Source of the DNA: Plazaster borealis
Lineage: Eukaryota; Echinodermata; Asteroidea; Forcipulatida; Labidiasteridae
NCBI GenBank assembly: GCA_021014325.1
Contig: CM037462.1
Span: forward strand, 21,534,135-21,598,134
Length of the DNA stretch: 64,000 nucleotides
Direction of reading: 5' to 3'
Part shown: positions 32,033 through 46,300 of the stretch, one piece after another
How the letters are laid out: each line of letters opens with the position of its first letter
How positions within the stretch are numbered: position 1 is the stretch's first letter
Translations under genes and position numbers: made by a program
The notes under the pieces: generated by a model
Seen by the model: only the letters and a program-made list of their open reading frames with translations
What the model was told of the DNA's origin: nothing
The model's database searches: none

Positions 32033-32298
32033 ATTGTTCTTAACTGTGTTATTAATCATAATTGCCTAGAAAAGAGTGATGTCACAATACAAACCACTAT
32101 GGCTATATTGACAAGTCATCCTATAGAGCAAGGACTCTATGCTAATCCTTAGGTTACATCAATATTGACATGAATCTTAGTGCTTTGTATAAAGCACAGT
32201 AACGTATCTATGTGAATAGAGCCGAGAATAAGCTCGATTTCACAAAACACTAAGACGAGTTGTCAATTATTTATGGTTATCCCATAAAAATACTCCAT

Positions 32299-32578
32299 GT
32301 GTCACGGCCGAGCGGAAAAGAGCACCGGACTCAAGCTCTGATGTTTCTGATCAGCAGAGTCCCGGTCGTGACAATTGTGTCCTTAAGCTAGACACTTAAC
32401 CATTATTGCCTCTCTTCACCCAGGAGTACAAATGGGTAACGGCGAGAGCTGGGGAGTAACCTGCGATAAACTGACATCCTGTCAAGGGGGAATAGAAATA
32501 TTCTCAGTTGTTTAATGCCAAGGAAACCGGATAAACACCGCCCTGATGAGCCATATTGGCTCGGAACAGACTTTAGTG
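32299..32578 (+). mobile_element. tRNA-Leu-derived SINE with a different body (family C)
   Basis: Same type of tRNA-Leu head (GTCACGGCCGAGCGGAAAAG, ACTCAAGCTCT) but a different body: CACCCAGGAGTACAAATGGG, ACCTGCGATAAACTGACATC, CCAAGGAAACCGGATAAACA, CTGATGAGCCATATTGGCTC. The B box has lost its first part (CAGAGTCCCGGTCGTGACA). Confidence 0.7.
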
Positions 32579-35500
32579 TTTGTATTGTGACAACACTTTA
32601 CTTGGCAATCAAGATTTATTGACAGTTAAGATTAATCTAGCTCTTTGTGAAAATCGTCCCATGGACACTTGTCGCTGTCAGTGTCAGTCACTGTGTCAGC
32701 ACTCTGCCGGTGATAGGGAAATCTGTCCCCTGGAGATTCTGTCCCCCATGTGGGAAATTAATATGGGCTGAAGGAAGTCAATTCAAAAGTGTGTACACAC
32801 TACGCCGTATGGGGGAACAGACTCTCAGACAGAATCTTCTGCCACACCGATTTTGCACCATATGGGGGTTTGGGTATACCCAGTGTGCAATCTACTCCTT
32901 TTAAAATAATGTTGACATCTGCGGTCGTACTATAGCGCCCCAGGCACACATTAAAATAGGCCTAAGTCTGTCAGAATGTGTTTCAGCGATTTGCTACCGA
33001 ACCAGCGAACACCAAGTTCCCGTTTTGTCAAAAAATTACAAACAAGACACAACAAAAGAGCTTGAAAATCGCGTTTCTGGCTTCTCGATACAGGCATTTA
33101 ATAATGGTTGTACTCACGATCATGTCGTTGTGCTCCAAATTTATGTTTTTAAGCCCACAATCGGAGAAACGATGTCGATGATGACCCTCATTTTTTGTAT
33201 GGCTATAGAAACACGGGTGCCCTACCGTTGTCGCGGAGATCATGTGGTCGATCACTTGACCGTCCGGTTTCACAACTTGCCGCCATGTAATTAATGTAGC
33301 GCCCTCAATCGTCAATGCTTAACAGAGTTATACTAAACCAAAGGTGAACATTGGATAATGTTACACTTCAACCGCTATGCCGGTGTCAGAAGTTTTGCTT
33401 TCGTTTGTCCGGATTTGTTCACATTCTCGACGGTGACAAAAGTTTAACAATATTATACCTTTGTCAATATTATTAAAAATACAGTTAGTTTTGTTTCTAA
33501 ATAAACTTTATACTCAGAAAGTCAAAATGTAATTGCTCGGTAGTCTACACTTCGTTTTACAATGATTTTTAGGGGAAGAGTCGAAAGTTTTCTCCGTATG
33601 TTTGAACGCTTCACTTTCGTGTTGGGCCTGAATAACCAGTCATGCCAGTGCACATCCATTGATTGATAGGGAGGTTCATGACGCACAACAGCTGCTTGCT
33701 TACATACTGGTAAGAAAAACCCAAGTTGATGAAGAGGCGAAAGAATTGCCTCGGAAAATAGGACTTTGTTTTAATTTCAAACACCACGTCTTCGTATTTC
33801 AAAATGCGCGCTTTGGGTACGTCTTGCCTCTTGTATTTTATAGTCTTGGTTGTAAACGTATTTTGTTTTGGGTGGGGGGTTTTATAGACTGGGCATCAGC
33901 AGCTTTCATGCTGAGCTGATTTTACCTAGTATAAATATAGTATGATACCAAATAAAATACGAAAATAAATAAACATGTTTTGCTTTAAACAAGACAATTG
34001 CTCAAATTCTTAAATTAAAAAATGTTTTAAATCATAGACAGGTAAACTGCACACAATATTGACAACAACATCTCAAAATTTTACCATTTTATATAAATTG
34101 TTTATTGAAATATCAGCATCTTTGTATATGGAGGGCAAAGTGATGACGTCAAGGAAAGCACTTTTGGACCACTGTATGTAATGTGAATTTCGTGCCTGTT
34201 AAAATTGTTACTTTCATACAAATGGTAGCTCTTGTTTCATAAAGTCTGTAAGCACACAAACTTGCCAAGCACAGAAAAACATTGCTTAGCAGAAATAGGC
34301 TACCAGCGAACATTCCATAAACGGGTGCCACACTAATATTTTACTTAAAGAAGAAATTTCTACGCAGTATTCTATGCTAAACAGCTTTAAGAAATTTGGC
34401 CAAGGAAGGCGTTAAAATGATTAAGAAGTGATACAGCTTGGAGAGTCCATAAACAAACTCGGACCCTTTGCAAATGCGTTGTTATACAGCATTCCTGAAA
34501 ATAATGCTATAAGTAAACAAAGTATATCAAACATCTGGATTGCATATGTTCCATTTCCACAAATAACTTGTGTACTCTTTTGCAAAATTGCAAACATATC
34601 AAGGCTATTTGGCATTGTTCTATTTAGTACCAAATAAAATACGCATAGACTAACTATAAAATACATACTGCAAAGTCATCGAAAAATCCACATAACTTTC
34701 ATTCAAATTTGTCTATGAAATATATTGGCAAACCTTTCTTTTTCAATCAAAACCTCTTTGTGCCAATGGTGGTCATCAGACACCATCTTGACTTGTGAGA
34801 GAGTGAACCATTTCTGTCAAACGATTTTCCCCGACAGCAGAAACACATAATCGAGTTATTAAAGTCACAACAACAAAATTAATGTGATGAATCAAATTTT
34901 TAATACATACCTGGGCATTTTAAAACAAAGTTTATTTGAATGATTTTAACCAATAGAGGGCGCTCTCATGCTTTAACTGTAGTCGCACTGATACCAATTT
35001 CAAGGGTGTGAAAAGGCATAACTTTTGGAATTGTTTCATTTTTAAAAAGAATTTAATCCAAATCTTATCATCATAGTTGGCATGTAAATTATTTGCAAAT
35101 AATTATACAAATATTCACTATGTTATTTTTAATCTTCAGCTCTTCATGGGTGAGATTGGTAAATTAGTCAGGGTGAAGCGTAGTAATATTAGTTGGGTTA
35201 GGAGGCTGGTCCTATTTGTTGTATCCTTTTAAGTTTTGCCACCTGAAAATTTGCAAGTTTGGTGAACAATGGGAGATTAAATCCAACTTTTGTGCGGAGG
35301 AAGTGGTTGAGGAGACCCACTCATGGAGCCATTGTAATAATAAAACAATTAGAGAAGAAGGATCAGTTGGTAGGTAGGATTTTAGAGTCATCATTTTGAT
35401 AAATAACACATGGTATAAAATGTACATGCATGGAGCAATAGTGGCCAAACTATATGTCAAGCACAAATGTAATGTAAACAGAGGTGGATGGTTACTTATA

Positions 35501-35993
35501 TTTCACTCATCTGTAAAATTGATTGTTATTTGATATGAGGATTTATACGATTTATTAATCTATTTTTGTAATAGGGTTTCTTTGAATAGTGAAACAAAGC
35601 AGTCTAGCTGCAGAGTACATTTTTAGCCTTACGGCGAGCAACCCCAAACGAGGTGTCAAGCCTTCTTATAACTGTCTCCGGACTTAAATTAAAAACAATA
35701 CAATAATATAAAGCATTTACATAGGAGAGCAGTGTTTGTTGTCAACCATTAAAAAAAATTAGACAAAAATATACAAAATCAGAATTATAATAAATTAAAA
35801 CCACTACAATAATATCATAACTCCACAATATTTAAAACACTTTCTGCCTGCATAAAATGAATTTAAACAAAAACAATTTTTGAGTACGACCACTGGACGG
35901 TCTAACAAAGTAAAACCACTTTTTATAATTTTTTGATCGCAGAAATTGTGCTGGTATGTAAGCTTCCACAAGGTACCTGTTGATGAGAATTTT
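32579..35993. other. Intergenic stretch downstream of the receptor phosphatase gene
   Basis: No recognised gene. Around 33233-33286 (minus) ATGGCGGCAAG... runs into a donor-like GTAGGG in a CpG-richer patch and could be a first exon, but nothing supports it. 34180-34330 resembles the interspersed AAGCAC...TGCTTAGCAG repeat seen at 49940-50200. ORFs of 60-90 codons (e.g. 33659-33919) have no recognisable domain. A possible polyadenylation signal for the receptor gene (AATAAA on the minus strand) is at 35551-35556. Confidence 0.35.
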
Positions 35994-38900
35994 CTACATG
36001 TTTGCATACACGACGTCGACGTCCAAATACATCTGTAAGGCCTCGTATATCAACTTGTACTGCTCCTGAACGAAACAAAACGGAAATGAAAAAACAAGTC
36101 ATTAATTATTTCGTCTTTCATTTGTAACTCTTTCTCCAGTCCTCTGAATGGAGTACATTTCACTCTGGTTGTACATTAAAGTTGTTCACACTTTACATGT
36201 ATTTATGTCTAGAAAATATTAGTACTGGCCGGCGCGGCATGATAGGAATATTAGCCCTTTAGAGATCGTAGCCTTCTGAGATCATGATGACACACCCCCT
36301 TTAAGATCAATTTTAGCTCTTAAAATCAAGCTCAGAGCACAATTTCATCAAGCGATTTAGCAAACAATGTTGCTCAGTAGCAATTACAGGGGTACCAGTT
36401 GCAGATGGTAGGCCTACATGCGAAGTTGTACTTTGGTAGGTAACCTTATTCTGGTAAGCAAATTGGGCCATTTTCTCCGTAGGTTGCCACAGGCGAGTTT
36501 GAGGAACAGAGAGTACCAATCTTATAGATTATAACCGCATAGAAAACTTGTGTTGCCAAAGTATACCATGCTCCCCCATGACGCAATTTCCTAATGGTAA
36601 AGTCAGCTTTTCTGTGACTGCACCAATCCATATAACCTGAGGCACTGAGTTGTGTCCTAACGGTAAAGTCAGCTTACCTGTGACTGCCCCAATCCATAAC
36701 GTGAGACTCTGAGTTATGTCCTAATGGTAAAGTCAGCTTACCTGTGACTGCACCAATCCATAACGTAAGACTCTGAGTTATGTCCTAACGGTAAAGTCAA
36801 CCTACCTGTGACCGCAGCAATCCATGACGTGAGTGAGACTCTGAGTTATATCCTAACGGTAAAGTCAGCTTACCTGTGACTGCACCAATCCATAACGTGA
36901 GACTCTGAGTTATGTCCTAACGGTAAAGTCAGCTTACCTGTGACTGCACCAATCCATAACGTAAGACTCTGAGTTATGTCCTAACGGTAAAGTCAACCTA
37001 CCTGTGACCGCACCAATCCATGACGTGAGTGAGACTCTGAGTTATATCCTAACGGTAAAGTCAGCTTACCTGTGACTGCACCAATCCATGACGTGAGACT
37101 CTGAGTTATGTCCTAATGGTAAAGTCAGCTTACCTGTGACTGCACCAATCCTTGACGTGAGACTCTGAGTTATAACCTAATGGTAAAGTCAGCTTACCTG
37201 TGACTGCACCAATCCATGACGTGAGACTCTGAGTTTCTTGACTACCTGGAAGACATCCACCACATTCTCAACACTCAGTCTCTCTATGACGTTAAGGAGA
37301 GCGCAGAATGTTCCACTGGCGCCCTCACCGTCACTGTCAAACACAAAACCATCAAATCATTTGGGCTGTGAGTTACAAAGTAAAAAAAAAAGTTTCCTTG
37401 GGTCTGTACTTAAAATACAAATATTACTATCATCTTATCATATTCTTAATACAAACTACAAATCTTTAAATTGTTCTCTTCTCTGTTTATATCTGAATAA
37501 AAAAGTACCATTGAATGAGCAATAGAAATAATAATTATTGTCAAATAAAACGTTATGCAAAGATAACAATTAGGCCAACAAATAGCTGTTTTGGTCATGA
37601 CTTCATCAATTTTAAGAGTGAGACTGATATGAATGTCATTTATACACAAGTTTTAAAAAGGCTATCTTTGATAACTTTACAAATAAAATCAGGGGGGTGA
37701 TGAAATCATTTGAAAAGAAGAGTCAGAAAAATTACTGAATTACTGCAACAGACATCCAAATTTACTTAAGTGCTTATTTAGGTTGCTGCAATAAGCATTT
37801 GTAAGACTGCACAAAATCTATGACAAAATATAGATGCACTATGTTGTTAACACTCAAATAAGCCAACCAAAATTTGATGACATTTTCAGAGTTTGGCTGG
37901 ATTCTGCTTTTACTGAAAACTAGCAGATGGAAATGACCAAACATACATGCACTGAATTGTAATTCGGTCGTCGCTATGCTCGTATTGCCACTCTTTAACG
38001 GCATTAACCAACTCCACGATGGATCTTGGTGACGATGGTACGCCATCAATGGGCCAGTCTAGTAGTTGATGGTGACATATCAGACGGGATTCCTGAGTAC
38101 CAATGACAAGAATGAAACAAAAACTTACAACTTCTGCGATTAGAAAGTCCGTCAGTGGAAAAACATTGTATCTTGATTTTGTAATGACGTTGTAGCCAGA
38201 GGCTCCAAGTAAGAACATTGTCATCTTGGCACCATTGATTTATGTAACCTGGAATAGTTTCAGTGAGTTGAACAATTCTGACTTTCAAATAAGCATTATA
38301 GTGAAATGTCGCTTCTCTTTCAGATATGATATGATGATAATGACATACATTGTAATAATACTAATAATAAAAACAAAACAGCATTTATATAGTGTATTAT
38401 GGATCACAGATCCCTTGATGCAATTTACAATTTAAAAAAGTTATGATACACTAGAGACAATAAATGCTGTAAACACTGATTACAAATATAAAACACTTGC
38501 CCTGACTAGGAAAAACTCAAGACTTAGTAAGAAAATGCAGGCCCCATAAGGCAGCCATATCTAAATTGGCGGCTACAGCTACAGCTACGGCTACGACTGT
38601 AGCTAAGGGTACTATTGCTAAGGAAGTCCTATATACTTCAACGCATGATGAAGTGGAAATCTAGCCATAGCCATAGCTGTAGCCATCAATTCAGACAGCC
38701 TTAGTTTCTAGGTTGTTTCTCCACCATGCAAGGTTTCAATGATTAATTCTAGCATTATACCTGATCATCATCTTTAGCCAGGGATAGGTAGCGTAGGGTG
38801 ATGTTTGGTCCCACTTTATCAGTAGACTGTGTAGTGACTGTCAGACTGCCATACGATGCAGAGCCCCTCTCTGGCCAGTACTCGACACATGTCTGTGGGA

Positions 38901-40377
38901 AGAAAAACAAGTAGAAATATTGATCAGGGTATTTCTAATCATCTAATCATGTTGATGGACAAACTACTACGCGAAGATGTCAACACAATTCAGGTGTAGG
39001 CCTAATGTTAAGTTAAGCATACCAAATCCTGGATTAACTTTGTTTCAAATAAATTAAAAGTAAAAAAATATAAAATAAATATAATACATTTTAAAAAGTA
39101 CACATCTTCATAATAAATACAGGTAGATTTTCGAGTTTTATTTTCTAAGGCAACCATACATGTAAACAAATTTCACATTATTTCAGTACATTTTCTACTT
39201 ACGGGGTCTTTTTTGTCTACTGTATTCAACATGACGATACAGGTAGAGTTGTAGTCATAGATCATTCTCCACATGTCACTGATGGTGTGGGGTAAGGGCA
39301 TTTGGGTGGCAATGTACTTTCCCTTGGAACTGTGACTCTGTAAAATCACAAAGTTGGAAGACAAAGTTATGATTCATGAAAGCGTAAACACAGGTCCAGT
39401 GACCTTTAAGGGAAATTATGCCATTGGAGTGTAAAAAATAAAAAATTAAACAATAAAAAAGGTTTAAGTTTTGGCAGCGATTTTGAGGATGTCCATATAT
39501 CAGGCTTATTTTGATTTTGGCAATCGAAATAAGCAGTGGTGATTTAAGGGTCTCTAATGCTGTTTTTTGTTTCGGTTAACTTTGTATTTCATATGTGGAA
39601 ATTTCTCTGGAGGATTGGTACTTGTATGAACTTAAGAATCAGTGAGCTTTCAGATTGAAATATTTCTCTGAGGATTGGTACTGGTATGAACTTTAGAATC
39701 AGTGAGCTTTCAGATGGAAATATTTCTCTCCTGTACTTTGGTTTTCAAGAAGGACAACTCAAAGAAGTAACCGAAGTATTCTGACTTACATTGAGGAAGC
39801 AAGCATTGATGTAGTTGTTGGATCCATCTTCTCCTGATGTCATCAAATGAGGTCGGAACAAATCAACTTGAAAAATAAAATGTTTGTCAGTGACATTAAG
39901 TTCACGGTTTAGTGCTTCATCAGCGCCTGTAAGGAAGGCCTACATAGAGCTGCAGACTTGGAGCTGGTTCAACCAAGCTTTAAATCAACCTTGTGGTTTA
40001 TAACTTGTTATTTACATTTTAAATCAGTAACAGTGTGGTTCCAAAATAACTTCCAATGATGGTCAATTAAAGGAAACACATACAACTACAATGTAGGACA
40101 AGTCTGTATGTATTTAACAAAGACACTATACATTCCAACATGTGGTAATATTAACAAAAGTGGATGCTTTTATATGGGCATAAAAACACACCATATTGCA
40201 GAAAAAGGTACTTCGCTAAACAATGCACAATAATCTTTTTCCTGAGAGGTCATTCACAAAAATGAATAAAACCCCACCTGGTAGTTTGTCTGGAAATCTA
40301 TTTTTCTTGACGTTTTCTGGTTGTTGACCTCCTTTAAATTTGTCAGGGTTCGGACGATTGGTCACCAGTTTCAGATT
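35994..40377 (-). CDS. Receptor phosphatase: PTP domain 2 (D2), degenerate
   Basis: Exons 40377-40278 to 36065-35994. In order: [108 protein letters not shown] and [18 protein letters not shown], ending YANM-stop. The P-loop reads QCIDGEGASG: His before Cys is Gln and the Arg is Ala. The WPD loop reads WPI. This D2 must be catalytically dead, as in many receptor PTPs, where D2 serves regulation or substrate binding. The Cys itself is kept and may sense oxidation. Confidence 0.88.
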
Positions 40378-43300
40378 CTGTATAAAGACAATCAGAATTA
40401 TTTGAATTGTATGATTAGGGGTATGATGCTTATTTCAATTGCCACATTACTACATCAGAGCTGCCAACATTTGCTTCTTGCAATCAGGGAGATTTTGCAC
40501 AACAATCAGGAAGATGTTTAAAATTACATTCAACATAATAGTGACGAAGATTCCATAATCAGGCAGATTGTCAAATGTGTTCATCAGAACGTGGAAGGAT
40601 TATGTTCATGTACAGAATCAGGGAGAGTTGGCAGCTCTGTACCGTACATGAACATACAGGAATAAAGCTGACCTTAACTTTAAATTCCTTATAGCTTTGG
40701 TACAGCATAACATTGTGAGCTATAAATTGTGGGCCAAATTAGTTTCTGTTATTGAATGTTAAGGTCCATTTTTGTTACTACAGTTTTCGTTACGGACTAT
40801 TTAAGTCAAATGTGGTAGTTCCCACTTGACAACAAAGGTGGAAAGCTGGCCATCTTTACGTTTCATTTGATTTTGTGTCCCTGCAAAGTGCTAATTGTCA
40901 CATAACGGTGTAAAGGTAAAAAAGAAGAATTGACATTCTTTATGCCTGATGCAATTATACAGCAATGAAACACTTAGCATGAAAAGTTGGTGTCCAGTCT
41001 CCACAATTCATACCGAAATACAAAACTAATTAATGAAACAAAAATGATAAAATAAAACCGTCACCTCAAACTCTAGTTGCAGTCCTGTCTTCCCACTGCC
41101 TTTTAAAGGAGTCAGTTTGGAGAGAATCTTTCCTGGTTTAATGCTGGTGTCACCACATAGGAACGAGTCAATCAAGGCATCAAAGATGAACTCATACTGG
41201 GCCTGTTTGAATTGAGAAAAAAGTTCAGTAGCAGGCCATCTTTGAGAGGGCAAGGCCATTTTAATTTTGCTAAGAGCACTTCCATTGAAAAATCTTAGAG
41301 TCTATAGGAAACTTTTGAAGGGGCACTATGGCCAAGACCAGGGCCAACCTCTGTGTAATTCAAGGCCTGCAGTATAGTCGGCGGTCTAGAGAAGGACATC
41401 TAGATGCCCAGTGTGCTATGGTGCGTTCTGTGAGTTAGCAAGGGCTCAATAGGAAGTTTTATTTTTGAACAGCTCCTGAAAATTCAGTGACAGTTTTTCG
41501 AAGTTTTGGTTTTTTGACATTGTGATACGAAAATTTCAAAACTTTATTTGATATTGAACACTAAGAGATTAACACCATACTGATGTTTGTTAAAACTCAT
41601 GTTAAATTCATGTGCTATTTGTCCTCCAATTTGTTGTTTACTTTTTGTAAACATCTTGGCAGCGTTTTTGTAATTAGCCTTTCTCCGATGTCATTGTTTC
41701 ATTTCTGGTTTCAGGTACTAGTCAATAAAACATTGGACAGACTTTTAGAAACCACTAGACATAACTTGTACAAATGACCTAAGATAGATTGATGTATCTA
41801 ATTTACCGGTGTTTGAATCATCTTCATCCGTTTGTCTCTCATGCCACAAGCAAAGTTCCAGATATCGACTCGACCTTCTGCCATGGCTTGGTCCAACATG
41901 GCGTCCAAAACCAAAAACACCCCAGTGCGGCTGATTCCAGCACTACAAAGTAACAAAGATAAATAAGTATGGCAGGTTGCATGATACCATAATGGGGAAT
42001 AATAATTGCACCCCGACAGTTTTCTTTGTTATTTTACTAATATTATTATTGTTTATTTGACCACAACACAAATACAAATACAACACAAATACAAAAAAAT
42101 ATTTAAGGCAAATCGAAGAACTATAAACCACCCCCCCCCCCAAAAAAAAAAATATATATATATATATATAGGTCTAGCCCTAGAAACAGAGAATGCAAAG
42201 TATCAACAGGATGATGACAGGAGGGCAACTAGACGAGCAAGGAGAAAAGCAGAATTTTTATAATGGGGAAAAATGAAAAATTAGTGTATGATGGGAGCAT
42301 GCAAACACGAGAAGTCAATCTATAAGGAAGGTGCACAAGAAAAAAAAAGGGAAAAAAGGACCAAACAATACTATGTGGTTCAGGGACAACAAAAGTAAAC
42401 TAAATCACTGTTGCTCGGAAGCATGTTGACCCCCATTATAGTAAGACAGGAAAACTGGGAAAGAAGACAGACATGAAAAAATGCGAGAGAGGAAGAATGA
42501 TCAAGTTCCCACATCTGCATGCTCCCAGGTCAGTATGGAAGGATTAAATACAAACAATATCAGACAGGATTTAAACAGATGGCATTATGTTGACTAAGAA
42601 ATGTCGGCAGAGGACACAGTACAGTAGCATCCCAGATGTGTTGTGGAATAGTATCCCATAATTACAGGAAATGACGGGACGGAGAGTGAAGTAATAAGTC
42701 TGTACGAGCTGGAAGATGGCAGAATTTGAGCGTGTCAAGATGACGAGGGTTGATAACAATGTTGTTTCTAAAGGGATTCACAGATTCCAACTGTGTGAAT
42801 ACTAAATAATCCCAACTGACAGAAATCTGTTCATGCTCATTTTTTCATCAACTTGTTATTTTGCTAAAAAACATTTGACTTTTTTGTGAAACAAACTTAT
42901 TAAATTTTGGGCTTAACAAAGAAAAAATTGACTAGAGCGGCACTCGAACCTGTAAGACGTACAAATAAAGTGCGATCACAAAAATACCAACCTGCAATGA
43001 ATGACCATCGGACCAGAATTCTTGGGGTTGTACTCCTTCACTGTTTTGACAAAATTCACCACTTTGATGGGATCATGAGGCAAACCAAAATTAGGCCATG
43101 TTATGAAATGATACTGACGAACGTGTCTGACCTCTTCATCCTAATTGGTGTGGTAAAAATAAGAAATTTGAGCGTCACTGGATTAAGCTTCATGCACAGA
43201 GTACAGACACTGTCATCAGTATTAAAATGTTGTAGCTTGTGTCTTTACTTACCGTATAATGCCGTATCTTGAGCATATCAGGTTTGGAACAATAGCTTTA

Positions 43301-46300
43301 TATAATAATAATAATAATATTAATAATAATTATAATTATAATACACAGCTTTTATAATTATAGCGCCACACACAGGTTTCTAGAAGCGCTTAACAAGAAA
43401 ATTAATACAATATACAGACATTACAAAAATGACAACAGGAAGCATAAACACAATTAAGAAAAAGCAGAAACAGCTGTGTACTACTGGAATAGATGGGGTT
43501 TTAGCAGGAATTGGAACTGATTTGCAGTCTTGGCAGTTTTAGTGTGATGTGCCAGAGAGTTCTAGAGTACAGGTGATGAGTGTGAGAAAACGTAATGACC
43601 GTATGCCTTGGTACGTGTGACTGGTGTTTGGAGTTTGGAGAGGCAGAGCGGAGATTGCGAGATGGTTTGTGAGTGTGAATGGGTTCTTGAAGATACTCAA
43701 GTGAGGAGCTACTGATGCACTTATATGTAAGAGGGATAGGCTTGTATTTGATTCTTTTGCTAACTGGTAACCGTGGCTTCTACAGCGCTCATATCCGTCA
43801 CTCAGTGACGCTCAAGGCGCTTCAACATTCGGTATTTTTCCAGCAAGGTATTGTGGAGCTACGTTTCTGAAGTATGATACCAATTCCTTTATGGTTTACA
43901 AGGTGCTGTGGCGCAATATGCTGCCGATCAAACCAGGATGCAGCAATAATGGTTAACTGTCTTGCTTAAGAACACAAGTGTCACGACCGGGACTCGAACC
44001 CACACTCTGCTGAACAGAAACACCGGTGTTTTACATCCAGCATAGTTCAAACTTTTGTGCCGCTTCAAGGCTATTTTAAAACCAAAAACAAGACGATATA
44101 TATTTGCAAAGTCTGTTTAGGCTGGTTTCACCGTAAACAAGTTATGTAATTCATTACCTGCAATTTCAGATTCATCATGAAATCTCGGACAATGTAATCT
44201 TCGTGTGTTTCTTCCTTTTTCAAAGTGACAAAATAATCACCATAGCATGCTGTTTTGTCTGGCCAATACTTCTCACATTTTTCCTGAAAGTTTAAAATGG
44301 AATAGAGCAAAAACCAAATTAGAATTATCCAGAAAAAAATGAGCAAAGTGCTCTTTCCAGCTCCGACTGCACTGAGGTAAACATTGTATTGTCCCTCTTT
44401 GTCAGACAGTAGACCCATTACATATGACGTTACACTCTCAAACAGCGTCCTCACTGAGGCAAAAGGAGGCAGATCATTATAGCCTGGACCAATCATAACG
44501 CATGGTAAGCTTACGTCACTGCACGTTTAGCCAATGAAATTATTGTATCCAATGAAATCGCTGGGCCTGTACGACCAGTCCCTGTCTTTATCCAGTCAAA
44601 CAGATCATTGGACAACAGCTGCTTTTTTGTGCATAAAAACGTGCGCATGACCTCAGCGTCCCAGCAGCAATGCACCTTGAATTACCTTGACTCCTTCTTG
44701 TAGGTTGGTCAGCATGACAATCTTGGTGCTCTTCTCCTGCCATACCATCCTCCACATGTCACAAACGGAAGCCTTGTTTGGACCTAAAATAGCGATATAT
44801 AAAATAATATGAGATGTACAGTAATTATAAAAGCTTTTTGATTTCATGGGTGTCAACTTTTTGGTTATCATTGTCGGGAAATAGAAATTGCCCTCCTTTA
44901 ATATGTTTAATAGGAATCCTAAATTGTTCACAGAATTGCTGACCAAAGTAAATGATGATGAGCCATGCAGTCCTTCATAATTCCTCTGTATTTCATTGTT
45001 TTAAGGGAACTTTCCCACAGCCTTCACAGTTATTTTTGGGTTGGATTGCATAGTTTAGTGCCCCTTGAAGGATGAAACAATCAACTCTTCAGGTCAAATT
45101 GAGCTCCTGAAAGATTTTCCCCAGTCAGCAAAATCTTAAGTTACACAACCCCAGAATTGGTGATCTATGCAAAATACATTACGGATTGACCAATGGCAAC
45201 ATTTGAGACAACTTCAGACATTATAAATATTCAACGTTCTTCGGTAATTAACCAATCAGAGATTGGTCTGGCGTCGTTGACCAGCAGATAATTAGGGTTT
45301 ATAAGGTGTTGCACAGAGAGTCAAAAGTCATTTCTGAATTGGTGAGCCTTTTGCATCAATTGCTATATCTGAGCGTAAAGATAGAGCAATCTTCATAGCC
45401 GCATCTCAGGCTTATAGCCAGAGCATGATGCTGATGGGAGTGGTCATGTAGGAAGAGTTTAAGTTGTTGCTGAGAGTGTTCAGGGTTCTGTTTTGGAGTC
45501 TGTTTTATGTCTGTTCCGTTAGTAGTAGTCACGTGAGAGAATTAAAGTCTTAGAACACTAGACGAGTATTTGTTTCTCTTGAACCTGTGGTTTTGTGTGC
45601 TTCAGAGTCGTACACTGTACACTAATAGAACCCAAATGTTAAACAGCATTGAACTGTACAACAAGCGTTAACGTTTTACGACATCATGGTTAAAGCTCAA
45701 AAGAGAAGTTCCATAATAACTTGACTCACCTTGGCTGGCTATGTATTTGTTCGGTTCAATGAAACCCTGTAATGGTGAACAGGAAAGCAAAAACAGTGGC
45801 TACATTATCTGCATTTCTACAGATGTCTTGTCAAAACCTATACTATTTCGGGGGTTTTCGGGGGAGGGGTTGTTGGACTGAAACCAAGGCGATTTTGGGG
45901 GGTTTTAAACTCTTTCGGGGAAATTTTGCTTTCATTTTCACACAGCCTGTATGTATCTATGTTGAAGTTATTCCGCCATAGCTGGTTTTAGTTCTCTCCT
46001 GCTCAGGGGATTTTCCCAACTTGTTTGAGTTCTCTCTAAAAGTTAGAGTCAGTCTATTATCGATTCGTTATTATGATTAACTTACATCCATGTAACTTGC
46101 ATTTACATAATCCGATTCTGGTTGATCTGGTAGTTTCTTAAGCACAACGCGAGAAAAATCATCTGTGGTAGATACCAAGTTAGGAATCAGTCAATGTAAG
46201 ACCATGAAATCGAAATATTTCCCAATCATCTGACAGATAGACAGATGAAGAGATGGGAAGACAACATCAAATAGTGAAGAGGGCTGTAGGCCCTATAGTT

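Noticed and set aside
32540..32575. A hammerhead-like motif (CTGATGAGCCATATTGGCTC then GGAAC)
   Set aside because: The GAAA core element is missing and no stem I/III partners are present; it is the body of a SINE.
42160..42780. A possible gene in the A/G-rich segment beside the (TA)n run
   Set aside because: Only short ORFs with no domain, lying in a receptor-gene intron; probably an old repeat.
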